A DNA stretch of 15,764 bases from Desulfurobacterium sp. (GCA_003978805.1 QNYI01000088.1:1-15764); one strand, 5' to 3'. Shown: positions 1 to 7,929, counted from the stretch's first letter. The notes: generated from the sequence alone by a model not told the origin. Numbers and translations: made by a program.

Positions 1-1340
1 ATGTAATTGTAAGTAAACTTTAGGTTTCCCCAGTCAAAATCGTGGGATACACTACAGTAAAGACTTTTTGAATCTCCCCTAATGGCATTTCCGATAATAA
101 ACTTGTGATAGGTAAAACCGTCAGGATACATATGGTGGGTATACCATACTCCGGAATCATCGGCGGTTTCGGTGTACTCAAAGGTAACGTCTGTAAAGCC
201 GGTCGTCAGTGAAATGCCTAATACGTGAGCCGCTCTCGTCGGAAGCGGAAATCCTCCGGGGCCAACGGGCTTTATTGCATCATCACCGGCATGAATGAAG
301 TAAAATTTACCACCTTTAAAGGGCTGAAACCGTAACCTGCCGAGCCAATCGGCGTAGTAAGTGATATCAACGGAAGCGTACTGGTTGTTGTCGTAGTAGT
401 GGGCCTCTGGACTTGAATCCCAGACGTTTTCATTGTTGGCCGTAAACAGTTCCCAAAAGTCGTGTAGTGAAGTGTAGTTAGGCCTTCCTTCCCCGCCGAA
501 CTGGATGGCCCTTGTTCCGGCTATCTCCAAGTTATAAAAAGGCCTCCAAGCAAGTCTCATTCCCCAAACGTGGGCGTAAGACCTTTCCCTCTCTTTTTCC
601 AACTCGGAAACAAAGGTAGAGAACTTGTACTCTCCTAACTTTTCAAGTATCCAAGGGAACTTTTTATACGAGTCATTTTCAACCTTAAACATTAACCAAG
701 GACGAACGTTGTTTGTAAACAGGAGATCTCCACTTTCAGCATTCCCCCATATAACGTTTTCTCTACCAAACAGGAAATTTAAACCTTTAAAGTTCCAAGT
801 TACATAAGCTCTATTGAGCCTTAGAACATCCTGCCTGATCTCCGGTTCAAGAAAGAGTAAAACCCCTGAGTACCTGAGTTCAGAGGAGAGGTTTAACCTG
901 AAGTTAAGACCCTCTTCCAATTTAAAGCCTTCAGCATAGGGAAGTTTGTAGTCATCCGTCCCGGAGAAAGAAAAGAGCTCTGTAAAAACATCCCTTACCG
1001 GCTTAATGTAACTCCTACCCTTTCCATGAAAGAGAAGATCCTCTATTTCCTCCTTAAACTCCGGGTAGAGCTCCCTGAAAATCTTTTTTGCTATACTGGG
1101 CTCTACCTGCCGGTTGTTGTATATCTCAACTATAGCCCTTGCAAAATCTCCACGGCTCAACGGCTTAAATGATAAGTCTGTCTTCCTTATAAGTCCCAGT
1201 TCTTTCGCTCTTTCCAGTAACCTGTACTCTCTCTGATACCGGTAAGGTGACACGAAGGATGAAACAGGTTCGGCAAAGCAGTCCATTAAAGACACTCCAC
1301 TCATCAGCAAAGCAACCAACGTAAGCGACTTGAGTCCCAT
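1..1340 (-). CDS. Wzi-like capsule assembly outer-membrane protein (partial, C-terminus off the window)
   Basis: An open frame with no stop runs from an ATG at 1340 to the left edge, giving 446 visible residues. It starts with MGLKSLTLVALLMSG and a signal peptide ending near CFA (about residue 23). There follows a helical segment (about 30-100) with the PLSRGDFARAIVEIY stretch, typical of the N-terminal part of Wzi-family proteins. The rest is a long beta-rich region with many aromatic residues, including RAYVTWNFKGLNFLFGRENV (about 180-200) and VWGMRLAWRPFYNLEIAGTR. This is the pattern of the capsule-assembly Wzi barrel family, which holds polysaccharide at the outer surface. The ATG lies 10 bp beyond the stop of the SLBB exporter gene and has only a weak ribosome site, so translation is probably coupled. 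Family assignment comes from reading the translation and from its neighbours; other outer-membrane barrels are possible. Confidence 0.72.
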   Translation of the reverse strand, partial: MGLKSLTLVALLMSGVSLMDCFAEPVSSFVSPYRYQREYRLLERAKELGLIRKTDLSFKPLSRGDFARAIVEIYNNRQVEPSIAKKIFRELYPEFKEEIEDLLFHGKGRSYIKPVRDVFTELFSFSGTDDYKLPYAEGFKLEEGLNFRLNLSSELRYSGVLLFLEPEIRQDVLRLNRAYVTWNFKGLNFLFGRENVIWGNAESGDLLFTNNVRPWLMFKVENDSYKKFPWILEKLGEYKFSTFVSELEKERERSYAHVWGMRLAWRPFYNLEIAGTRAIQFGGEGRPNYTSLHDFWELFTANNENVWDSSPEAHYYDNNQYASVDITYYADWLGRLRFQPFKGGKFYFIHAGDDAIKPVGPGGFPLPTRAAHVLGISLTTGFTDVTFEYTETADDSGVWYTHHMYPDGFTYHKFIIGNAIRGDSKSLYCSVSHDFDWGNLKFTYNY

Positions 1341-1350
1341 ACCACACCAT

Positions 1351-4329
1351 TTAAAGCTTGGTAATCGTGTAAATTGTCACAGCACCTTGATAGATAATTT
1401 GCATCACGTCCTTTATGAGAGGTCTCCACATTGTTGGAATCCTTATCTTTGTAGGAACAATAATTGCATCCCCCGGCTGGAGGGTGTAATCAAGGATATC
1501 ACCGCTGTCAAGGAGTATCCTGTTATTCTCACTATCCCAATCAAACTTTACCTCTCCTTTTGAGCTGTTGCTAACGACAGAACCGTCCGCCTTTAAGACA
1601 AAGATTTCTTCCTCACTTGCATCCTTTGTGAGTCCCCCGGCAAGGGTAATGTAGTCCCTCACGGTCATACCCGGCCTGTATACGTAAGCTGTAGGGTTAT
1701 AAACCTCTCCAAAGACGAGAACGCTTCCCGGCTTCTTGGGAACGTAGATCCTGTCACCGTCTTCAAGGAGAATGTTGTAAGGAGAGTTCTTTAACTTTTC
1801 AAGGTTGAAGGGAACGACTATTCCGGATATCCTCCCGGTAACTTGTGCTTTTTCTATCTCTTCAAGTAGCCTCCTCTTGGCCTCAAAAGCTGCTTGACGA
1901 GCCTTTAACTCCTCCCCAGAAAGGTCTGACTGCATTATTCCGGCCTCTTCCTTCTCAAGCTCTTGGCGCATGAGTAGAACAGCCTTTGCTATTCTCTGTT
2001 TCTGCATCTCCTTGACTGACTCTCTTAAGATTATTATCCCTTGGGGGTAAGCATTTTCCCTAAACCCACCGGCAGCTTTTAGGACATCGTAGAGGGTGGT
2101 TTTCTCGTTTATGCGAAAAACGCCCGGCCTCTTAACGTAACCTGACACGTAGACTTTTTCTACTATCTCTTCCGGCTTCACTTTAGAAATAACGAGTCTG
2201 TCTCCCGGCTTCAGGGTAATGTCACTTTCAGTATCCTTCTTTACAAGAAGGTCGTAAAGGAATACAGAAGCCACAATTTTCCTCGTTGTCTTTTCCTTTT
2301 CTACCCCTTCCTCTGTTTCCTTCTCAGCTTCGTTACCCAACTCCGAGGCCTTCTCTTCCTCTTTCTCAAACTGAACTGAGGTATCTGGAGTTAGATTTTC
2401 ACCGCTTTCAGGCTGAGTTAGTTGCTTTTTATCTTCGTTTTGTGAAGTTTCCTCTATACCCTCTTCAGTCGTTAAAGCGGAACTTTCCTCTTCTGCTTTC
2501 CTGAAGATATCAACCTTCAGGTTCTTAACGTCGTCGGTAAATTCTGCTGATGCTAAAGCTTCTGAGAGCTTTATACCGTCATGGTAGGGAACATAGTAAG
2601 ATTTTCTGACAAGACCTGAGACAAGTATCGGCGGGTAGAGATACTTGGGATAGAACCTAATGACGTCAAGCCTTTTTATTTCAAGGTCTGCCTTTCCTTC
2701 AAGAACATCCAGAGGGACAAACTTCTTAATCTCAACTATATCAAGTGTACGCGGGTCTCTCCTATCCACTTCAGCGTAGTAGAGGTTGGTATTTAAGAGA
2801 AGCATCTCGGGAGTTAAGACTTCTGAAAGTTTCATTCCATCATGGTAGGCGTAAACGCCGGGGTACTTAATCTCACCTTCTATGACGAAGGCGTCTTTTA
2901 CCTTGTTAAAGTCAACGTTTTTCACTTCTCCGAACTTGTAGAGTGTAATCTTATCCCTTGGCATTAGGACGATGTCTTTCTTTCCGTTTAGGACCTCTTC
3001 GGGTGAGAAGGTTATGTACTTAGGGAGAGCTCCCGGCGGATACTGCCTCGTTATGAGGCCAAACTTCATGTTGGAATCCGGGTAAAAGAGGTCAGGTTTT
3101 AGGATCTCTGAGAGTTTCATTCCCTTTCTGTATTCGTAAAGTCCCGGGTAAGGTGTATACCCTTCAATCTCTACCGCGTTACGGGGAACGGTCTCTATGG
3201 ACTTTACAACGAGGATGTCCCCGTCCTTAACCTCTGTATTGAGGAAAGAGCTATCGCTGAGATTTCCGTCTATTATGTCCAGAAAGCTGTTGTTCTTGAA
3301 CCTCTGTATCGTTGCCCTGTACCTGTAACTTGAAGGTAGTAAACCTCCTGCCATATTTATGAGGTCTTTTACGGTCTCCCCTCCTTTCAGCTCGTAGATG
3401 GCCGGCCTCTTGACCTTTCCTCCAACTCCTGCTACTTTACCGATCGGCTTTACAAATATTACGTCTCCGTCCTTTAGCCTTATATCAACGGGCTTACCGT
3501 AGAGGAGCAACTTGTAAAAGTCTATGTGTATCTCCTTTGTTCCAGAGGGAGTTTTTCTCGTTATAACAACATCGCGAAGGCTTCCAGACTTTTTCACCCC
3601 TCCGGCAAGCATCAGGGCGTCAATAACTGTGTTTATGCCGGTAACGATGACAGCTCCCGGCCTCTCCACCTCTCCCGAAACGTAAACGGGAAAGGTTCTC
3701 AATTTTCCAACCGTTAGCTTTATGTTTGCCCCTATTGCCTTAGAAATGACCTTTTCGGCCTCTCCCAGCGTCATTCCCCAAACGTAGAAGACCCCTATCC
3801 CCGGAACGTATACTTTACCTTCCCTGTCAACAACCAAGCTCTGGATGGCAGATAGGTCTACCCCGGGGGGAGCTCCTATTACGTAGATAAAGAGCTGGTC
3901 TCCGGGCCCTAAAACGTAGTCCCTACCTACTGGAGCGGAAAAGGAGAGCTCCGGTTTACCCTTAAAGAAATCGTAGCCGAACTGCTTAAGTTGAATTCCG
4001 AGTTTTTCGGTTCTTGTGTAAAAGCTCTCCTCTATAGGTGAGAGCTCTTCAGTAACCTCTTCACTCTTTTCTTTCTCCGCCTCTTCTTCTGTTCCTTTTA
4101 CCTTTTTTACCTCTTCACTCTTTACACTTTTCTCAGAGCCGTAAATTTCTATATCCTTTTGACTTTTAAGATTCTGCGTCCTTTCATGAACTTCTCTCTC
4201 TTGGGAAACTTCCTCTTTTAACCTCTTTACAACTTCGGGAGTCAGTGGGTAGGGTAAACTTGTTGTCTGAGCTATGGCAACAGAGAGACTGGAGAGTAGA
4301 AAAGTCATAGCTATAAGAAGCTTACGCAT
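1351..4329 (-). CDS. Large multi-SLBB polysaccharide export protein (Wza-like)
   Basis: 992 residues, far longer than Wza-type proteins (about 380). A signal peptide covers residues 1-20 (ends SVAIA); there is no lipobox cysteine, unlike E. coli Wza. A charged linker (about 30-105) precedes a polysaccharide-export domain (about 133-205, with DYVLGPGDQLFIYVIG). Seven SLBB-like repeats follow, starting near 214, 299, 386, 481, 567, 725 and 869; typical cores are YVSGEVERPGA, YVSGYVKRPGVF and GMTVRDYITLAGGL. Residues about 611-683 form a Glu/Lys/Ser/Thr-rich acidic insert between repeats 5 and 6, and about 770-830 is a helical insert. The C-terminus (about 965-992) is hydrophobic and could be the membrane-spanning helix. 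The ATG overlaps the wzz stop by 8 bp, with an AAGGAGG site (4339-4345) 9 nt upstream. It probably forms the periplasmic/outer-membrane channel for the polymer. Confidence 0.88.
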   Translation of the reverse strand: MRKLLIAMTFLLSSLSVAIAQTTSLPYPLTPEVVKRLKEEVSQEREVHERTQNLKSQKDIEIYGSEKSVKSEEVKKVKGTEEEAEKEKSEEVTEELSPIEESFYTRTEKLGIQLKQFGYDFFKGKPELSFSAPVGRDYVLGPGDQLFIYVIGAPPGVDLSAIQSLVVDREGKVYVPGIGVFYVWGMTLGEAEKVISKAIGANIKLTVGKLRTFPVYVSGEVERPGAVIVTGINTVIDALMLAGGVKKSGSLRDVVITRKTPSGTKEIHIDFYKLLLYGKPVDIRLKDGDVIFVKPIGKVAGVGGKVKRPAIYELKGGETVKDLINMAGGLLPSSYRYRATIQRFKNNSFLDIIDGNLSDSSFLNTEVKDGDILVVKSIETVPRNAVEIEGYTPYPGLYEYRKGMKLSEILKPDLFYPDSNMKFGLITRQYPPGALPKYITFSPEEVLNGKKDIVLMPRDKITLYKFGEVKNVDFNKVKDAFVIEGEIKYPGVYAYHDGMKLSEVLTPEMLLLNTNLYYAEVDRRDPRTLDIVEIKKFVPLDVLEGKADLEIKRLDVIRFYPKYLYPPILVSGLVRKSYYVPYHDGIKLSEALASAEFTDDVKNLKVDIFRKAEEESSALTTEEGIEETSQNEDKKQLTQPESGENLTPDTSVQFEKEEEKASELGNEAEKETEEGVEKEKTTRKIVASVFLYDLLVKKDTESDITLKPGDRLVISKVKPEEIVEKVYVSGYVKRPGVFRINEKTTLYDVLKAAGGFRENAYPQGIIILRESVKEMQKQRIAKAVLLMRQELEKEEAGIMQSDLSGEELKARQAAFEAKRRLLEEIEKAQVTGRISGIVVPFNLEKLKNSPYNILLEDGDRIYVPKKPGSVLVFGEVYNPTAYVYRPGMTVRDYITLAGGLTKDASEEEIFVLKADGSVVSNSSKGEVKFDWDSENNRILLDSGDILDYTLQPGDAIIVPTKIRIPTMWRPLIKDVMQIIYQGAVTIYTITKL

Positions 4330-5467
4330 TTACAACTTCCTCCTTCTTTTCTTTTCTGACGTTTTCAAGCCACTCTTTAAAGAAAGCAATAAATATTCCT
4401 AAGAAGAGGCCGGAAACAAGACCAACAGACACAATCAGACCCTTTTTAGGCTTATAGGGTCTATCCTTTGGGGGGACGTAAGGCGGATCTATGACCTGAA
4501 AGGAAATCTGCTCCTTCATTTCTTGGGCTTTCGCCATCTCATACTCCTTTGCAAGTGTCAGGAGGAGCTGTTTCACGACCTCCATTTGCGTCTCTAACTT
4601 CCGAAGGTTGAGTTGATAGTCGGGAACGGAAACGTAACTGGCCTTTTTAACGTTACTGAGCCGTTTCTTTAACTCCTCTATTTCTCTTTGAAGATCTTTT
4701 ACTCCTGGCCCTTCAGGAAGGTTAACTTTTAGACTGTCCATTTCCTTTTCACCGATAATAAAGGGAACGGTTTTTATCCTCCCTTCCATAAAGTCCTTGT
4801 ATATTTTTTCAAGCTTCCGATACTTTTCCTTAGCCAAAATAAGCTGTTTTTCAACGTAGATTCTATACTTCTTCGCTAAGGTAAAGGCCTTCTCGTTGAG
4901 GATATTCTGAGCCTCTTTCAGGGCTGTAACTGCTATTTTATAGCTCATTTCTGGGTCTTTCGGGAAATCAACTGTAAGAGTCACAACACCGGTCTTTTTA
5001 TCGGTGGATACGGACATCAAATCTTCAAGTTCCTCTGCACCGTCCACAAGCGTCGGAGGTGTCTCCCCCTCACCCAACTTCCAACTTTTTGTAGCTTCAT
5101 CCCACTTATCGGGAAAGAGAAGGGGGAGAAGGTTAAGGTCCTTCACAATCCTTTCCCTCAGGATTCTACTTTTTAAAACAGCTTCAACCGTTATTCCTGC
5201 CTGTCCACCTGCAGGCAGGGGAATTGATATGGGAAGGGACGAAAGGAGGGAGGAGAGCTTGGAGCTCTGTTCTCCCCCTAAGGGCATTAAAGAGGTTTCT
5301 GTTCGGTAAGTGGGAGGGAGTACGAAACAGAGTATTAAGGCAACAGCAGTAAAAAGGAAAGTGATTCCCAGTACAGTCTTCTTCCTCCTTTTAAGGGTCA
5401 ACCAGAGCTCATAAAGGTCTATCTCCTCTTCCTGAAATACTTCTGGGGAAAAGTTCTCGTTTTTCAA
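4322..5467 (-). CDS. Wzz-type polysaccharide chain-length determinant protein
   Basis: 381 residues. A cytoplasmic N-terminus with EIDLYELWLTLKRRKK is followed by a transmembrane helix (about 31-51). A periplasmic domain begins PPTYRTETSLMPLGG and includes a long coiled-coil stretch (about 180-310). The proline-rich motif DPPYVPPKDRPYKPKKG (about 327-343) precedes the second helix (about 343-363), a hallmark of Wzz/PCP proteins. There is no C-terminal tyrosine-kinase domain, so it is the short, kinase-less type. The start is TTG at 5467, supported by AAGGAGGAG (5470-5478) just upstream; no better in-frame ATG precedes the conserved N-terminus. It is the first gene of the wzz > SLBB > wzi operon. 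Residues 84-90 (PAGGQAG) are encoded by a perfect DNA palindrome, described separately. Confidence 0.88.
   Translation of the reverse strand: MKNENFSPEVFQEEEIDLYELWLTLKRRKKTVLGITFLFTAVALILCFVLPPTYRTETSLMPLGGEQSSKLSSLLSSLPISIPLPAGGQAGITVEAVLKSRILRERIVKDLNLLPLLFPDKWDEATKSWKLGEGETPPTLVDGAEELEDLMSVSTDKKTGVVTLTVDFPKDPEMSYKIAVTALKEAQNILNEKAFTLAKKYRIYVEKQLILAKEKYRKLEKIYKDFMEGRIKTVPFIIGEKEMDSLKVNLPEGPGVKDLQREIEELKKRLSNVKKASYVSVPDYQLNLRKLETQMEVVKQLLLTLAKEYEMAKAQEMKEQISFQVIDPPYVPPKDRPYKPKKGLIVSVGLVSGLFLGIFIAFFKEWLENVRKEKKEEVVNA
5196..5219. repeat. 24-bp palindromic element inside wzz-like gene
   Basis: Perfect 8-bp arms CCTGCCTG (5196-5203) and CAGGCAGG (5212-5219) flank an 8-nt loop. On the minus strand the element is translated in frame as part of PLPAGGQAGIT in a loop of the Wzz periplasmic domain. 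It resembles the short CCTGCCTG/CAGGCAGG palindromes that encode PAGRQAG-like peptides in many environmental genomes; that comparison is from memory. Confidence 0.5.
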
Positions 5468-5503
5468 GGCTCCTCCTTGCCTTCTTCCGTTTGCCCTGCC
5501 AGA

Positions 5504-5531
5504 TTTTTACAAATTGTAAAGGGAAAGTCAA
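5504..5531 (-). promoter_or_regulatory. Candidate promoter of the polysaccharide operon
   Basis: On the minus strand TTGACT (5526-5531) lies 16 bp from TAAAAA (5504-5509), a reasonable -35/-10 pair about 40 bp upstream of the wzz TTG start. The -10 box overlaps the left arm of the palindrome at 5506-5520. Judged by eye only. Confidence 0.4.
5506..5520. promoter_or_regulatory. Operator-like 15-bp palindrome between divergent genes
   Basis: The sequence TTTACAAATTGTAAA is a perfect inverted repeat: 6-bp arms and a 3-bp centre. It sits in the 84-bp divergent region between wzz and radA. It covers the predicted -10 of the polysaccharide operon and the predicted -35 of radA, a position suited to a dimeric repressor or a dual regulator. 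No second perfect copy was seen in the window. Confidence 0.45.
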
Positions 5532-5541
5532 AGGATATATT
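5514..5541 (+). promoter_or_regulatory. Candidate radA promoter, leaderless geometry
   Basis: TTGTAA (5514-5519) lies 16 bp from TATATT (5536-5541). Transcription would start about 5547-5549, only 3-5 nt before the radA ATG at 5552. No Shine-Dalgarno site is visible before radA, which fits a leaderless message. Confidence 0.35.
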
Positions 5542-5551
5542 TTAGTCTGGG

Positions 5552-6862
5552 ATGGCAAAACAGAGAACTTCTTACGTGTGTCAAGAGTGCGGTTACAGGT
5601 CACCTTCGTGGGCAGGAAAATGTCCCGAGTGCGGTAGCTGGGGTAGTCTCGTTGAGGAAGTCATAACACCTACTCTTAAAAACGTACGGAGTGGATGGGT
5701 AAAACCTTCTACCTCTGAACCCCTCCCTTTGGAGAGGATAGGAGAGAAACGGGCAGAAAGGGTTAAGACAGGCCTTAAAGAGTTTGACAGGGTTCTCGGA
5801 GGAGGAATCGTAAAAGGCTCGGTTTCTTTAATCTCCGGAGAGCCGGGAATCGGGAAGTCCACGTTTTTACTTCAGGTCTCGGAAATTTTCTCTAAGATAG
5901 GCAACGTCCTCTACGTTACGGCAGAGGAGTCCCCTGAACAGATAGCTTTAAGGGCAAGACGGCTCGGGATTAAGAGCAAGAACCTCTTTGTCCTTGCAGA
6001 GAACAACCTGCAGGAAATAGAGAAACAGGTTGAAAGGATAAAACCTGAGCTCATAGTGTTTGATTCTATACAGACTCTTTACCTTCCCTACATAGAGTCG
6101 GCTGCCGGCTCCGTCTCTCAGGTAAGGGAGTCTGCTGCTTTTATAACGAACCTATGTAAAGGAAAGGGAATAACGGCTTTTATAGTCGGTCACGTGACAA
6201 AAGAGGGGAACATAGCAGGTCCTAAGGTTTTAGAGCACATAGTTGATGCCGTTTTTCAGTTTGAGGGAGACAGAGGCTACAACCATAGAGTCTTCAGGAG
6301 TTTAAAGAACAGGTTCGGTTCAACAGGCGAGATTGCCGTTTTTGAGATGACGGAGAAGGGTCTCGTTGAAGTCCCTAACCCTTCCGAGTTCTTCTTGTCC
6401 GAAAGGCCGGTAGGGAAAGCGGGCTCCGTCATCTTTGCCGGAATTGAAGGAAGCCGTCCGATACTCCTTGAGGTTCAAGCCCTTGTAACGAGGGCAGTAT
6501 TTACAACCCCCCAGAGGAGGGCTAAGGGAATTGACTCCAACAGGCTGTCAATTATAGTGGCGGTAATTGAGAAGGAACTGGGATACCCTTTGAGGAACTT
6601 TGACGTTTTCGTTAACGTTGTCGGCGGTGTGAAGGTAAACGAACCAGCAGTTGACCTTCCCGTAGCTACGGCCATTATTTCAAGCTACTTAGACAAACCT
6701 GTAAAGGAAAATCTGGCCCTCTTTGGAGAAGTCGGGCTTACGGGAGAAGTGAGGAGGGTAAGGCTTGAGGAGCTCCGCCAAAGGGAGGCGGAGAAGAACG
6801 GCTTTGAAGTCTTAGAAAGTATTAGGACTATCTCGGAGCTCCCAGAGAAAGCGCTCATTTAA
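5552..6862 (+). CDS. radA: DNA repair protein RadA/Sms
   Basis: 436 residues. The N-terminal C4 zinc finger uses C10, C13, C24 and C27 (CQECG, CPECGSWG). A RecA-like ATPase follows, with Walker A GEPGIGKST (96-104), Walker B LIVFDSIQT (167-175) and the RadA-specific KNRFG motif (252-256). The C-terminal part (about 270-436) is the Lon-protease-like domain (FVNVVGGVKVNEPAVDLPVA), which in RadA is structural, not proteolytic. RadA promotes branch migration in recombinational repair. The ATG at 5552 gives the usual MAKxxTxxVCxECG start. The tail is short: after REAEKNGF it goes straight to EVLESIRTISEL, lacking the roughly 20-residue AIVP-type segment of E. coli RadA. The last 51 bp overlap, in antisense, the end of the diguanylate cyclase gene. 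Confidence 0.96.
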   Translation: MAKQRTSYVCQECGYRSPSWAGKCPECGSWGSLVEEVITPTLKNVRSGWVKPSTSEPLPLERIGEKRAERVKTGLKEFDRVLGGGIVKGSVSLISGEPGIGKSTFLLQVSEIFSKIGNVLYVTAEESPEQIALRARRLGIKSKNLFVLAENNLQEIEKQVERIKPELIVFDSIQTLYLPYIESAAGSVSQVRESAAFITNLCKGKGITAFIVGHVTKEGNIAGPKVLEHIVDAVFQFEGDRGYNHRVFRSLKNRFGSTGEIAVFEMTEKGLVEVPNPSEFFLSERPVGKAGSVIFAGIEGSRPILLEVQALVTRAVFTTPQRRAKGIDSNRLSIIVAVIEKELGYPLRNFDVFVNVVGGVKVNEPAVDLPVATAIISSYLDKPVKENLALFGEVGLTGEVRRVRLEELRQREAEKNGFEVLESIRTISELPEKALI

Positions 6863-7846
6863 AACGTCCTTCTTTGTCCTCTTTGCTCTGTACATTCTCT
6901 TATCGGCGGTTCTCAGAAGCTCCTCTATGTCAGTGCCATCTGAAGGAGCTTCAGCAATTCCATAGCTAATAGAAACTTTAAACTCACCGAAAATGTCCTC
7001 TACTTCCGCTCTTAGCTCTTCAAGCTTTTTCTCTACGTGCTCCCTTTTACACCTTGAAACTACAAGAAACTCATCACCGCCTATCCTTGCAACAACGTCA
7101 CCCTCTCGGAACTTCTTCCTCAACAGCTCTGATATCTCCTTTAAGGCAAGGTCTCCCGCTGAGTGGCCGTGGAGGTCGTTTATGCACTTAAAGTTATCAA
7201 GGTCTATGTAGATGATACAGAGACTTCCCACATCTTTACTCTTTACCCTTTTTAGTTCCCTCTTCAGGAAAGAAAAGGTAAAAGTCCTGTTGTAAAGACC
7301 TGTCAGAGGATCCCTCACGGCAGTGTTATAGATTCTCTCAAGGTACTCGTCCATTACGGAGGAGTATACGTAAACGAGGAATAAGAAAGTCGTGTAGACA
7401 GTCACCGCTTGAAGGAGGGTTATCTGGCCGTAAACGGTCACTTTTAAACCGGAAGAGGAGAGTATGAGGATTAAGAATAAAAAGGCAAGAAGCACCAAGT
7501 TCCAGAGGGTCGCCACTCGGGATTCCTTGAGAAAAAAGGATACAAGGGGAAAGGTGAATATCCAGAAAATACCAGTACCCTTTATACCCCCGCTCACTAA
7601 GAGGAGGCAGTAGCAGAAGAGCAACGTAGATAGAAACAGATTGGAGGAAAAGTGAAAGTTTATCTTCCCTAAGAGGAAGAGGAGAAGGACAGTCAGGAGG
7701 AAGATTCCTAAGATTACCTCAACTACTCCAAGGTAGGGAAGGAAAAGAACGACGTTTGCCAAGCCAAAGAGGATAAGCATAAAAGAGGAAATCGTTAAAA
7801 ACGATACGAGGCTTTTTTCCTTGAGGTAGAGGCTCTCCCTTTCCAT
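6812..7846 (-). CDS. Membrane-bound GGDEF diguanylate cyclase
   Basis: 344 residues. The N-terminal half has about six hydrophobic helices (roughly 14-36, 38-60, 68-86, 90-106, 112-132, 140-162). A catalytic GGDEF domain (about 175-325) follows, with DPLTGLYNR (179-187), DLDNFKCINDLHGHSAGD (215-232) and an intact GGDEF motif (256-260). REGD at 247-250, five residues before GGDEF, matches the inhibitory RxxD site, so product feedback by c-di-GMP is expected. The protein should make c-di-GMP from two GTP in response to a signal sensed in the membrane; the ligand is unknown. No EAL domain is fused. The ATG at 7846 has AGGAA almost touching it, a weak ribosome site. It lies downstream of the infB terminator and may have its own promoter, which I could not identify. 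Confidence 0.92.
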   Translation of the reverse strand: MERESLYLKEKSLVSFLTISSFMLILFGLANVVLFLPYLGVVEVILGIFLLTVLLLFLLGKINFHFSSNLFLSTLLFCYCLLLVSGGIKGTGIFWIFTFPLVSFFLKESRVATLWNLVLLAFLFLILILSSSGLKVTVYGQITLLQAVTVYTTFLFLVYVYSSVMDEYLERIYNTAVRDPLTGLYNRTFTFSFLKRELKRVKSKDVGSLCIIYIDLDNFKCINDLHGHSAGDLALKEISELLRKKFREGDVVARIGGDEFLVVSRCKREHVEKKLEELRAEVEDIFGEFKVSISYGIAEAPSDGTDIEELLRTADKRMYRAKRTKKDVLNERFLWELRDSPNTF

Positions 7847-7890
7847 TTCCTATGAAGGATCCCCCTTTCCGTAAGAATCCCCTCTACTTT

Positions 7891-7924
7891 TAAAAAATTT
7901 TTAGGAACCCCAAAGGAGGGTCCC
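7891..7924 (-). terminator. Intrinsic terminator downstream of infB
   Basis: On the minus strand, GGGACCC (7918-7924) pairs with GGGTTCC (7904-7910) around a 7-nt loop, with one G-U pair. It is followed by TAAAAATTTTTTA (7891-7903). It lies 5 bp after the infB stop codon and separates infB from the diguanylate cyclase gene. Confidence 0.75.
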
Positions 7925-7929
7925 CAAGC

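Noticed and set aside
1165..1350. 61-residue minus-strand frame beginning at 1350
   Set aside because: It is an alternate frame over the start of the Wzi-like gene; the ATG at 1340 opens a long frame with a signal peptide.
5004..5309. 101-residue plus-strand frame opposite wzz
   Set aside because: It is antisense to a clear Wzz protein and Ser-rich, with no supporting signal.
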